A stretch of DNA of 64,000 nucleotides from Microbotryum silenes-acaulis. Lineage: Eukaryota > Basidiomycota > Microbotryomycetes > Microbotryales > Microbotryaceae. The notes under the pieces were generated by a model that was given only the letters and a program-made list of their open reading frames with translations, did no database searches and was not told the DNA's origin. A program made the position numbers and the translations under genes. The stretch is taken from the NCBI GenBank assembly GCA_003665825.1, contig QPFY01000004.1, forward strand, positions 1,426,001 through 1,490,000, given 5' to 3'. Below, piece by piece: positions 1 through 9,350 of the stretch (position 1 is its first letter; the number at the start of each line of letters is the position of its first letter).

Positions 1-1344
1 AAGACCATCACCTGTACTATGAGCAGATCGAGGCGCTGTTCGAGGCGTTGCACGCCTCGCTGCCGGGCTTGGAATCAACGCAAGCTGAATATTCTCTCGA
101 GATAGACGGTTTGGGCATCGTCCTCCAAGAGGTGAGTGCTGGGGCAGGAGATTTCGGTTCGTGCATCTCGATTCTGACATGTACCCTTCATCGATCGATA
201 GGACAACGTCTATACTCGAGAAGTAAGCCTGCATGACTTCCATCGTCTCCACAGCGGCTGTGGACTGCCGGGGCGGATGCTGGTCAAGCTTGCCGAGCGC
301 GAGGGGCCGCGGTTTCCGACGGGCTTCAATGCGTTGATGCAGCATATCATGCGCGTGGCCGATGGGAGGGAAGAGTCCCTTGCTGCGGGTGGAGAAGAAG
401 AAGAGAAGGAGGAAGCGTACGAGGAAGCGTACGAGGAGGCGGTCGAAGAGGTTAAGGCTGGCGAGGCAGTGGCAGTGGCAGAAGAAGCTGAGGCCGCGGC
501 CGAGGGCTCTCCCTACGATGAGAGAGAGTGGCACGAGACGACAGAGGGGGGCGAGGAATACGGCGAGGCCGAGGAAGGATCTGAGGTGTACGAGGCAGCA
601 GAGGATGAAGAGGTGGAGGAGGAGGCCTACGAGGAGCTAAACGCCGAAGACCTGGCTGCTGTCGTCGAGGGAGCGCAAGAGGACTACGTGCTTGCCCAGG
701 ACCAGGTGGAAGAAGCGAATGGCGAAGCCATGACGGCGACTGGTGAGGAAATCAATGGTCATTCGGTCAACGGTCATGAACCTGTGGCAGCGGAAGAACG
801 GATACCCAAGTCGATCGAGGCGTTGCGATCGGAGCCGCTCGAGCTGTCATACGACACTCCCGAGGGAACCGGTATCGAGCCACCCGCGATTCCGTTGGAC
901 AAGCGAGAGGCTGTTGTCGAGGCTGCTGCGGCTACAGTCGAACAGAATGCGAACGGGACGACCGAAGCTCAGGTCGTGGAGGAATTCCCTCAGTACAAGA
1001 CTGGTCAGTCTGTGTTCGGTCCGAACCTGCGGTACCCAATTGCTGACTTTGAACTTGTGTCTCACGGTAGAAATACCCAAGAATGGCAGTGTCGTCATCG
1101 ACTATGATGAAGTCGCCGTCAAACCCAGCATTGGCGAAGGTGGGAAGCGAGCTCACGCCTCTGTTACGGACGAGGACGATGCTCCTGGGGACGATGACGA
1201 CGCAACGAGTAAGTCGTCGCTAGCAAACTCGGGTTCATTTAAGAAGAAGGCTGACTTAAACGATTCCCTTCAGGTGAGAGTAAAAGACCGCGCCTATCTG
1301 ATCCCGAGACAGACGGACGCAGCGGCGCCGAAGACGCCGCTTGA
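1..1344 (+). CDS. Unrecognised acidic protein, 3' part (5' end outside window)
   Basis: The reading frame is already open at the left edge, so the start is missing. Exon joins that keep the frame: an intron at 132-201 (GTGAGT...AG), one beginning near 1068, and one at about 1209-1273. After the last, a basic stretch (ESKRPRLSDPETDG) leads to TGA at 1342-1344. The first ~95 visible residues look like a folded domain (YYEQIEALFEALHASLPGL, then DFHRLHSGCGLPGRMLVKLAER). The remainder is a long Glu/Ala-rich acidic tail with a possible C-terminal nuclear localisation signal (KRPR). I do not recognise the family. An acidic tail followed by a basic patch would suit a nuclear or nucleic-acid-associated factor, but that is inference. 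Strong codon regularity and consistent splice frames support a real gene. Confidence 0.6.
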
Positions 1345-2053
1345 TCAAGATCATTTTGGTCGCTCGGCTCGGCTACCGCTTCGGCATTCGCGATGCGCTC
1401 TTTCGCCATTCTTCTCTTTTCTATTTGTGTCCTCCGTACGCCTTTGTTGCCGCATCTTTCCACCGCGCCTCTTTGGACCGAATCGGCTTGGGGCGGCGAT
1501 CCGTACGAGTCGTGTCTTCCTGTTGTGTCGGGAGCTTTTGATCGTTCGATATCGTCAAAGTGGACAAGGATGAGAACGCTAACACTAAGGACCACTACAA
1601 TGTGTTTGGTGCGTTGCCTGATCCGATCGCGTGGCAACTAATGCAATTCTTCCACAGCTGCGATGGTTCCGATCCGCTCTCTGTGGACTCATGCGATGGG
1701 GCTGAGATGAGATTGCTGTGTTGTGTCTTGGTGGCATAGGGTTTTCCTTTTTTCACTTTTCCGGGGGTTGTACCAGAGGTTCCACGATGTTTGTGCTGCT
1801 GCGAATTGCTACACTTGTTCCAAGCTCTCTTAGCAGTCCTCTCGGAGATGTACAAAGTCGTCTGAAGTCTCCGAGGGCCCCGCCGGCCGGCAAGCAGCAT
1901 TGTGCATGACGTGACCCGGCTCGCCTCTGCTCGCCTCCTCTCCGCGTAGTAGTCGGGGGTTACCGCCTTCTCGACTGTCTCTCTCTCCCTACGCGTCTCC
2001 TCGTCACTTGTCGTCATCACCCCTCTATCTGTGGTAAAGGACATCGCCCCAAG
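1345..2053. other. Intergenic region and 5' leader of the DUF2015 gene
   Basis: About 700 bases between the TGA of the acidic gene and the split start of the next gene. Several open frames cross it on both strands, but none has plausible composition or splice continuity. The right third (about 1915-2050) is pyrimidine-rich on the plus strand, as expected of a fungal promoter and leader. Confidence 0.5.
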
Positions 2054-2913
2054 ATGTAAGTCACCACCGGTATCACTCCCAGTCGTCTCTCTCCCCAGTT
2101 CGTCCCCACACGTTCCCATGTTGCCGAGCCCCCGAACCTGCCGCGCCAGTGTCCGTCACTGGCGTGCGTAAATGAAGCCCGCTAACTCTTCTCGCATGCA
2201 CTGACGACCCCCTCATCCTTCATCACCCCTTGAACAATGCCTTGGAATCGCCCAGGTTGTACACGCTCTCCGTCCTCGGCCTGATCATGGTGTGTCTGTT
2301 CCTGATCTGGCACTTCCGCGCCAAGTACATCGACCACCTCCCGCCCGCCTTGTCGTCACGATTACGGTACTATGCCCCCTTGTCGACGTTTGAGGATGCG
2401 GCTGAACAAGGTGCGCTTTCAAACTCGATCCTCTTGCCGTATACACACGACTGACTCCCTTCTCTCGGAAACTCCCCCACCGCTAGGGTTCTCCACCGCG
2501 GCCTTTGACCTCTCGGGCAACATGGCCGGTGACTCTCGTGCTGGATTGGACGATCGTACTCTAACGGAGGTGCGAAGGATCATGGAGGAGAAGAGGTGCA
2601 ACTTCGACGAGGCGAGGGTCATCCATACCAATAGGATGTTTGCGAGGAATGGTACGTTCTTTAGGAGATCGGCGAGGTTGGCTTTGGGAGCTGTCGAAGA
2701 TGACTCCGAATTTGTGCTTATTTACATTTTTTGGTTTTGTCCTTCTGGGTCAGGTATTGATCCGAATGGATACCCGCTAGGTCAGCACTAGACTGCCGCC
2801 GTGTTGCATCGTCCCGGAGTCAACACTGACTCGCGAACCTCTCTGAAAATCTTGACTCCCTGTCCATCTTCTCCGATCACACAGACCCCAAAGCCATCAC
2901 TCGACTATCATGA
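2054..2913 (+). CDS. DUF2015-type small membrane protein
   Basis: Five exons give 125 residues: AT at 2054-2055, 2256-2410, 2487-2651, 2754-2780 and 2885-2913. The start codon is split, AT before a GTAAGT intron and G after it, so translation begins MLYTLSVLGL. Residues 2-22 form one hydrophobic segment (LYTLSVLGLIMVCLFLIWHF), probably a signal anchor. The C-terminal half has the helix RRIMEEKRCNFDEARVIHT followed by NGIDPNGYPLDPKAITRLS, which I recognise as the fungal DUF2015 pattern (MxxxGVxFDEARxIY...GxDGxPxDPK). Length fits that family (about 120 residues). Function is unknown; an endomembrane location is inferred. One exon is only 27 nt. Starting at the internal ATG near 2287 would remove half of the membrane segment, so the split start is preferred. 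Confidence 0.8.
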
Positions 2914-3538
2914 TTTCGCACCTCATTCGCCCTCTATCGCCCGCTGAACAATTAGCTCGCCTCCATCACTCACTCACTCGTTCCGCCTCTCACTTCGTCG
3001 CCCGTACCTGTATTCCACGGTTCAATTCACCCTTTCTTTCGCTCGTTTCCTCTTCTCTTCAGTCCTAATCTGCGTTTCTTCCGTTGGAGTCGTCGTCTCC
3101 CCCCTATTGTTGTAATGCCACTATCGCTCAATCTTCATCCCTCAAGCCCCACGAAGCTTTCATCGGTGCGGGATCTGTTATCCTGATCCTCACCGAAATA
3201 CCAAGCAGTTCGTGACCAGATACTGGAAATATCTGAGACATCATCAGACTGGTTCCCAGTTTTGTATGCACAATCGAAGAATATCTCATTCCGAACGAAC
3301 GAAGAACATTGAAAGCTAAAGCGAAAGTTCACAGAGGGAAGAAGCGAATAAGGGGAAGGTTATGAAAGTGACCCACGTTGCCGCGGACCGACCTTGACCG
3401 AATAGGCGATGATGCTCAAACATGTAGGGGCTTAAACGGACGGGAACGAATAGAATGACCGAAAGGAGGGGGATGAATGCGGGATGGAGCGAGCGAGAAG
3501 ACAGGCGAGAGAAGGTGTTTACTGCCGGCGAGAGAGGG
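2914..3538. other. Convergent intergenic region
   Basis: About 620 bases between the stop of the DUF2015 gene (plus) and the stop of the myosin light chain gene (minus). It should hold both 3' UTRs and terminators. I see no further gene. Confidence 0.5.
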
Positions 3539-4544
3539 TTAGGGGTTCAGCTATAAGTTTTTGTCGGCCCGAGGTGCTGGAGCTTCGACGCTGTTGACAT
3601 ACCTGAGCCAAGATTTGTCGAACGAACTGAACATAGTTGATCGTTCCCTCGCTACGTGTAACATCGTACATGGTAACAGAAATGAGCATTTCCCCTATCC
3701 CATGCCGACCTGCCGGATGATCTCTCCGCTCCGAAAGCACTAACCTCGTCACAGGCACCCCACTCAACAACTCGTCGACCTCGTCGTCGGACAACTTCTC
3801 CCCCAACGAGGTGAGCACGTATTTGAGTTCGCCTTGGCCGATGTACCCTGTGCCGTCCTTGTCGAAGACGGCGAAACCACGGATGAATTCGTCTGATTGA
3901 GCAGGGGGAGGGGGGTTGGGGAGTGGTGTTACGACGGATGGGTTAGTCTTCCGAGATACAGAGGTCCATCCAGAATGTACTCGGGGTTGTTCCGGATGCA
4001 TGGGGTACCTCGGACCCGACTCCAGAGACGAGGAGGAGGGGGGGAGAATCGTGCACGGGTCGTCGGGTTGTTTGCTCGGGGGTATGGGGTGTGGACCGGC
4101 TATTCACCTTCTGTTCCGGCGGGATCGTATCCTCCCGGTCGGTTGAGAATGTTGACGAACGTTTGATAGTCGACTGAGGGATGTACACCGACGGAGCGAT
4201 CGGCGTCAGCGTAAGCGCGCGAGGGAGGTTGGTTGAGTCAGTCGCCGCCGGGCACGAGACGAGGGCTGTCCAGTCGCGCAAAGGGGCTAGCTGCAAGGTG
4301 CGCAGACTGACTGTCTTTGTTCCCAGCCTGAGCAGCGAGTTCAGTCACATGCTTCTGGGTCGGGTTCTGTCCGAGGGCGCGGAGGACGTCGCCGAGGGAG
4401 GAGGCAGGGATCGAGCCCGCGCCTCGTTTGTCGAACAGGGCGAACGCTTCCTTGGCTTCGGCATCGTGCGACTGTGAGGGTGTCGACAAGGGGGGTCAGG
4501 TGTGCAGAGGAGGGGAAGCGTACTTTGGAGGGTATGCTGACCAT
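3539..4544 (-). CDS. MLC1: Myosin essential light chain (Cdc4/Mlc1 type)
   Basis: EF-hand light chain of class II and V myosins; in fungi it supports the cytokinetic ring and vesicle transport. Exons on the minus strand: 4544-4524, 4471-4312, 4173-4108, 3892-3745, 3651-3603 and a proposed last exon 3550-3539, giving about 151 residues. It starts MVSIPSK. The first EF-hand region reads [14 protein letters not shown] followed by [13 protein letters not shown]. The linker has [18 protein letters not shown], and the second lobe [30 protein letters not shown] and [19 protein letters not shown]. This follows S. pombe Cdc4 and S. cerevisiae Mlc1 closely (LRAxGxNPT, VLNRPxGF, [17 protein letters not shown]), unlike calmodulin. 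The end is least certain: without the last 52-nt intron the frame would run to 3519. Confidence 0.88.
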
Positions 4545-4667
4545 GGCTTGTTGGTGAATGGGGTGTTGAAAGGCTGGGGGAAGCGGAAGCGGAAGCTGAG
4601 CGCGTATAAGGGGGGGAGATGTTCAATTTCACTCGAAGCCATCGACGCGCGTCGGCACGAGGACGAG

Positions 4668-4704
4668 CGCGTCAGGACCCCCGAAAGCCCAGCCAGAGGC
4701 GCAT
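4668..4704 (-). repeat. 37-bp motif, copy 1 (inverted relative to copy 2)
   Basis: Read on the minus strand this matches 7505-7541 on the plus strand at 34 of 37 positions by eye; the shared core is CTGGGCTTTCGGGGGTCCT. It lies about 125 bp upstream of the MLC1 start and points toward that gene. It may be a shared promoter element or one end of a terminal inverted repeat. Confidence 0.65.
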
Positions 4705-5465
4705 GTGGAAAAACGCACTTCTTTGGCCTTTACTCTAACTAGTAAAAAAAAAGTGTGAGTTAAGGAATGTACCTAAAATCGCTGTTTTTAACTAGGTTGC
4801 GGCCCGGAGGGCCGCCTGTGGTGGATGAACTAGCACACTGTTGTGTCTGCCGCACCTGCCTGTGGTGTTCATGTTCCGATCAGAAGTCATGTACAAGCTC
4901 TGTAGCAACTTTTGTATTTTTCGCGCCAGTCGAACAAAGCTACAGCGTTCCCAGTATTTTCCTTCACTTTTCCGTTGACGTGAAACAGTGCGAACACTTA
5001 TATTGTATTTAATGGACGGCAAGCGCGTGGCTTTGTATGACATTGCTTCTACAGCAGAGCTCCGCCTGACGGGCGGGGCGAGGGCTGGCGTCTGTCACGT
5101 GATGCGGCGCGCCAGCGGTGTCAGTGTCATTCCGGCAGCCGACCAGCGGCATTAGGGGCTGAACAACAAATCACACCCCGTGAACAAACCCGCGCCACTC
5201 CCTCTAACCATTTCTTTTTCTCTCCCACTCTCATCGAATTTTGTGACACTCATTCAAGGAGAAACCCTCGCCACTATGCCCCGGTCCTAAGGTCGCCAGG
5301 GAGGGCCATCGCAACCTCGCCAAGTCTGGGCCGCGATGAGTGAAAAATAGTTTCTCTGCTGTCTTTCGTCATTAGCCGTTCGATTCTCCTGCTATTTGGA
5401 ATCATATTCCCGTTAATTTAACGGGATCCCACTGGTTTTGTCAAAAGTTTTTTACCCTATTTTGG

Positions 5466-5490
5466 CCCCAAAATGTCAAAATTGCGCCTT
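5466..5490 (+). repeat. AAAATGTCAAAA-type repeat unit
   Basis: Reads CCCCAAAATGTCAAAATTGC followed by GCC. The same word, followed by a GCGCCT block, recurs at 7432-7462 and 7484-7513, and in a weaker form near 7389-7410. Confidence 0.5.
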
Positions 5491-5676
5491 GAAAATGTTA
5501 TCAAAATGTGTTCTACATGCTCCAAAAAACGCTCAAAAGTCCTCGAAAACGCGTTCCGAGCGTTTGCGGGTGCGCGGCGGCCGATCGAAAGTGGCTTGCG
5601 GCGCGCGTTGCTTCGGCTGGTATCGCGCGTGGCTCCAGGCATCAAACAAGCCTTCCTTGCTTGGCTGGCAGGCTCG

Positions 5677-7051
5677 CTACTTCGTGCTCAGATTTCCGCG
5701 TTGCTGAACTTGAGATCCTTGTATCCGCGGAGGCATTTGTGCGGCTTGTAGAGGTTCTACCGACGGCATCTCGCAGGCCGGACACGTTCCGAAGGGCGGC
5801 AAATTTTCCTCGGCGTGTGCGCTCGTGCTGATTATTCGCTCGTCGGGGTAACATGAGGTAAGGTCCGTGGTTAAGCTAGATGTAGTCTTTGGCACGCCCA
5901 ATGACTCGATGACCTGTCGACCATCTATCATGTGGAACGGCATAGTGCCATCAATGAGGTGAGTGGAAGAGCATGCTTTCTTGATGAGGCGAAGCTCCTG
6001 TACGACGACATTTGAAAGTAGAACCAACGACGCGAGCGTGCCTTGGTTGCAGTGGTTTGTTGTCACTTTGCTGTAGATGTATCGCACTGTAGCAGACAAG
6101 ACCTGTGTCAAATGAGCACGTCACAGCTCAACTGCCACTCTCAAGACAACGTACGTACCAATACCGATGGACAGCGCTTCTTCTCCATCAGCAGTTTGAT
6201 CGCAGCTGAGTGAATGCTTGCCACGAGGCCAAAGCAGATCAGAGATCCGATCTCCAATGGTTTGGCAGTGGTTACAGCTCCGCCAAGCGATCCAAATTGA
6301 GGATAGCGTTGTGCTAGTAGCCCTCCGTACTGCTTGTCTCCCACAGGGAGCTTTTCCTAAAAGTATAGGACCAACAAAACATTAGCTCCAGTTGCCTTCG
6401 TTCCTAAATTCAGCGACAACTCACTTGAATGCGGCCATCCCCAATATAGGCATTCTTCTGAATTCTCGTTTGTTGTGAGCGCTCGGGGTATTTGGCCACC
6501 TCCTCCAGCGAAGGCTCTTTGTCGTGCACCCCATGTCTTCGAAGCGAGTTGGTTCCATGGACTGGACCAACCCTTTCAAGACGCGTGAATGTGCTGCACT
6601 GCGTCCTTGCTCTGTATTGCTAATCCTTACGCCTGCCTCTCCGCGACTAAGTTGGGTCGCTCGATACCATCGGCCTCCTTTTGAGTAGAACAGCTCTGAG
6701 GTGGCTGCTTCCCTTTTGGTTTTCTCCCCTTTTCCCCCTACACTTATGAGCAGCTCGATGGGCAATCAGGTTGGCCAGTTCAGCGAGAAAGTGGTATCGC
6801 CAGCATCGACAAGAGGCGGAAGTTTCAAGTGTGTGGGCTGTGTAGTACCGAACACGCATGAGCTTAGATCGAAATTACGATAGTTGAGTTTGGTAGACGC
6901 ACCATTGGACGTATCGAGCTGTTTTGCCTTCTCAATGGCCTCGAGTAGAGGATAAGGTCGAGTACTGGGTAGGCTCGTCTTTGGACAACTCGATGTGAAG
7001 AGACGCGTCGGCGGGAGGGACATCGAAGGCGAGGAGCTCGGCGATCGTCAT
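5677..7051 (-). pseudogene. Probably decayed multi-exon gene of unknown family
   Basis: Coding-like segments run in order on the minus strand but do not join in one frame. A well-placed ATG at 7051 gives MTIAELLAFDVPPADASLHI and about 20 more residues before a stop. A frame shift then leads to LLEAIEKAKQLDTSNGASTK. Next comes LPPLVDAGDTTFSLNWPT, a TGA near 6766, and continued open frame LPIELLISVGGKGEKTKREA to about 6421. Beyond a GTGAGT intron the next segment (MGDKQYGGLLAQRYPQFG...) needs another phase. A clean intron near 6095-6160 links it to a final segment with a CPAC motif, ending at 5677. One frame shift, one stop and one phase clash suggest decay, although unrecognised introns could explain part of this. 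No family recognised. Confidence 0.35.
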
Positions 7052-7431
7052 TTTGGTGAGCGGCGATAATCAGTCGAAGTCATTGTTCAAATAGTAGGTC
7101 TGCATGAGATCATGTTGTCGTGCTATGCTCCAATCTCAGACCGAAGTGAAGCGGAACGAAACCTGCGCCCCTTCAAATATCAGCAGTGGGAACTATTGGT
7201 ACCTAATCGGCCTAATCCCTAACAGCCAACGAAGTCAAGTGATTACCGAAAATCAAGTGAATACCGAAATTGGCTAGTGACTTGTTCAAGCGCGAGCCAT
7301 CGCGAGAAGCGCGTCTCGAGCGAAGGCAAACGGGCCCAGTCATGCCGTAGGCTGCTCAGGGTAGGCCAAAATTGGGCCGACTCACGGGAAAAATGTCAAA
7401 ATCTGCCTCGGGGGCAAAACGTGTGTTTCGT

Positions 7432-7513
7432 CCCAAAATGTCAATTTTTTGCAATGCGCCTCGACGATTTCCAGGATTTTGGGTCCTCAAAATGTCAAAA
7501 AAAAATGCGCCTC
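7432..7513 (+). repeat. Two AAAATGTCAAAA-GCGCCTC repeat units
   Basis: Units at 7432-7462 and 7484-7513 each carry AAAATGTCAA, an A/T run and ATGCGCCTC. The second runs directly into the 37-bp motif at 7505-7541. A third related unit is at 5466-5490. Confidence 0.5.
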
Positions 7514-7541
7514 CGGCTGGGCTTTCGGGGGTCCTAGCGCG
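7505..7541 (+). repeat. 37-bp motif, copy 2
   Basis: Plus-strand partner of 4668-4704. It sits about 190 bp upstream of the RPE1 start and points toward that gene, so both copies have the same orientation relative to the gene they precede. Confidence 0.65.
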
Positions 7542-7730
7542 TCGGCGTGGGCAAGTATCAAGTCGCATTTTCCGATAAGCCGGTTTGTAACTGTTTGTAA
7601 CGCTCATCTCGGACGTCGGTCTCGAGCAAAGCCGCCGTCTGCGCTCACTCTGGCGCGCTCCACACCCAACCGCACTTCGACTCTTTTTCACTATTAATCG
7701 CTGAATCAAACCAACCCACCAACTGTCAAA

Positions 7731-9051
7731 ATGGCATCCTCATCGTCCTCACCGCAAGCCATCATCTCGCCGAGCGTGTTGGCGTCCGACTTTGGCGATC
7801 TGTCGAACGAGATCAGGCGCATGATGAGCTGCGGCGCCCAATGGGTTCACATGGGTCAGTCACATGTCGAGTCTTCACCCTACTGCTCACAGCTCACACA
7901 TCTCATTCTACTTTCCCCGGTCAGACGTCATGGACGGGCAAGTCCAACTATTCCTCTCCGAAAGAGGGTCGAACCCAACGTCATCGTCGCACCGAACTGA
8001 ACCTGACTTTCCCCCACCTCTCCACCCAGACACTTTGTACCCAACATCACCATCGGCCCCCCCGTCTTCGCTTCGGTGCACAAGACCGTCGAGAACGTCT
8101 TTATGGATTGCCACATGATGGTCGCCGATCCCGCCAGGGCAAGTCTCTGGTCCGCGCCGCCCCCCCACCTCGCGACTTGGGTTCGCCGAAGGAGACCGAG
8201 GGCCGTCGCCGCAACAGGACTTGACGCTCTACTCGTTGACGAGATCCTCATGCTGATCATGGAGTGAAATCATCGAATTTTATGCAGTGGGTCAAGGATG
8301 TCGCTGATGCGGGTGGCAAGAGTTATACGTTCCACTTGGAGGCCTTGTCTGAACCAGGTCAGCGCCAAGAGTCAAATTCTTCTTCCTGTCGCTTCTTCTC
8401 GCCGAATCGAGCAACGTTGGCTGATCCGGCTTCCTCATTTCTTCAAAATATTTCGTCCATTCTAGAGAAAGCACATGAACTGGTCCAGCTGATCCATTCG
8501 ACGGGGATGCGAGCCGCGGTCGCCATCTCACCCGCGACGCCCTCATCGGCCATCTCGGACGCGCTGGGCAACTCGGTCGACATGTTGCTCGTCATGACCG
8601 TCGTTCCAGGTAGGTGGCTGTCGAGGCCCTGAATCGGCTTTCCTGCGCGAGCTGATTCTCCGACTTGGTGGATGTTGGTCATCTACAGGCAAAGGAGGAC
8701 AAAAATTCATGCCCGAGTGCGTGCCCAAAGTCGCCGAATTGCGCACACGATTCCCCAACAAGGATATCCAAGTCGATGGTGGTGTTGGGCCGGGGACGAT
8801 TGGATGCTGTGCACGAGCAGGTCGGTCTCCTCCTTTCAACTACTCCGGGACGAGCGAAGAACGGCAGTTCGAGGGCAGACCATGCTAACCACTGCATGCA
8901 TTCATTCCGACCAGGCTCCAACGTCATCGTTGCAGGTACGGCATTATTTGGTGCCAAGGAACCCAAGCAGGTTATTCAAGGGTTCAAGGAAGCGATCGAG
9001 TCGAGTCGAGAGGGGTGGGGGACCGACAAGGCGTTGGCCAAGGATGAGTAA
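7731..9051 (+). CDS. RPE1: Ribulose-phosphate 3-epimerase
   Basis: Interconverts ribulose 5-phosphate and xylulose 5-phosphate in the cytosolic pentose phosphate pathway. Seven exons (7731-7854, 7925-7937, 8030-8138, 8288-8357, 8466-8609, 8689-8820, 8915-9051) give 242 residues, a normal length. Visible motifs: ISPSVLASDF at the N terminus; the catalytic strand VHMDVMDGHFVPN with metal-binding His and Asp; DCHMMV with the second His; VMTVVPGKGGQKF; and the phosphate-binding loop QVDGGVGPGT followed by NVIVAGTALFG. Exon 2 is only 13 nt and encodes part of the DVMDG motif. Introns at 7938-8029 and 8139-8287 begin GCAAGT rather than GT, and only this reading preserves the conserved protein. The start ATGGCATCC follows a run of As, and the sequence is full length from there. 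Confidence 0.95.
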
Positions 9052-9350
9052 GAGGAAGGCGGGCTTGCGTCCTGAGGAGGGCTTGGTAACGCGATCAGTC
9101 ACGGAAATGAACCTACCGAAGAGAATGCCGGGGAGAGAAAGCTCTGCGTTCCGTCGGGTAAATTCTGGCGAGCGGAGCCAACTGCTCATCTTGAATTACC
9201 GTGCACTTCCGCGCACGGACCCATCGCAATCCGCGAAATCTGGCCTTGACACGCTCCGTCCGAGAAAGCATCCATGTCGCTCTTGCTCCTCACACCCTCT
9301 TGAGCCCTCCTTCTCTTTTGGCATAAGAGCTGCTCGAATTGCCACCGACC

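Larger units (their letters stand above)
4545..7730. other. 3.2 kb divergent spacer between MLC1 and RPE1
   Basis: It holds the promoters of both divergent genes, a 37-bp motif at each end, a short AAAATGTCAAAA repeat family, and a probably decayed minus-strand gene (5677-7051). Around 5150-5280 there is a pyrimidine-rich promoter-like stretch ending in an ATG with only a four-codon frame (near 5276). No other gene could be assembled. Confidence 0.5.

Noticed and set aside
5276..5340. ATG after a promoter-like pyrimidine stretch
   Set aside because: The frame stops after four codons and the following open frame cannot be reached by a credible intron; it may be a relic or an upstream ORF.
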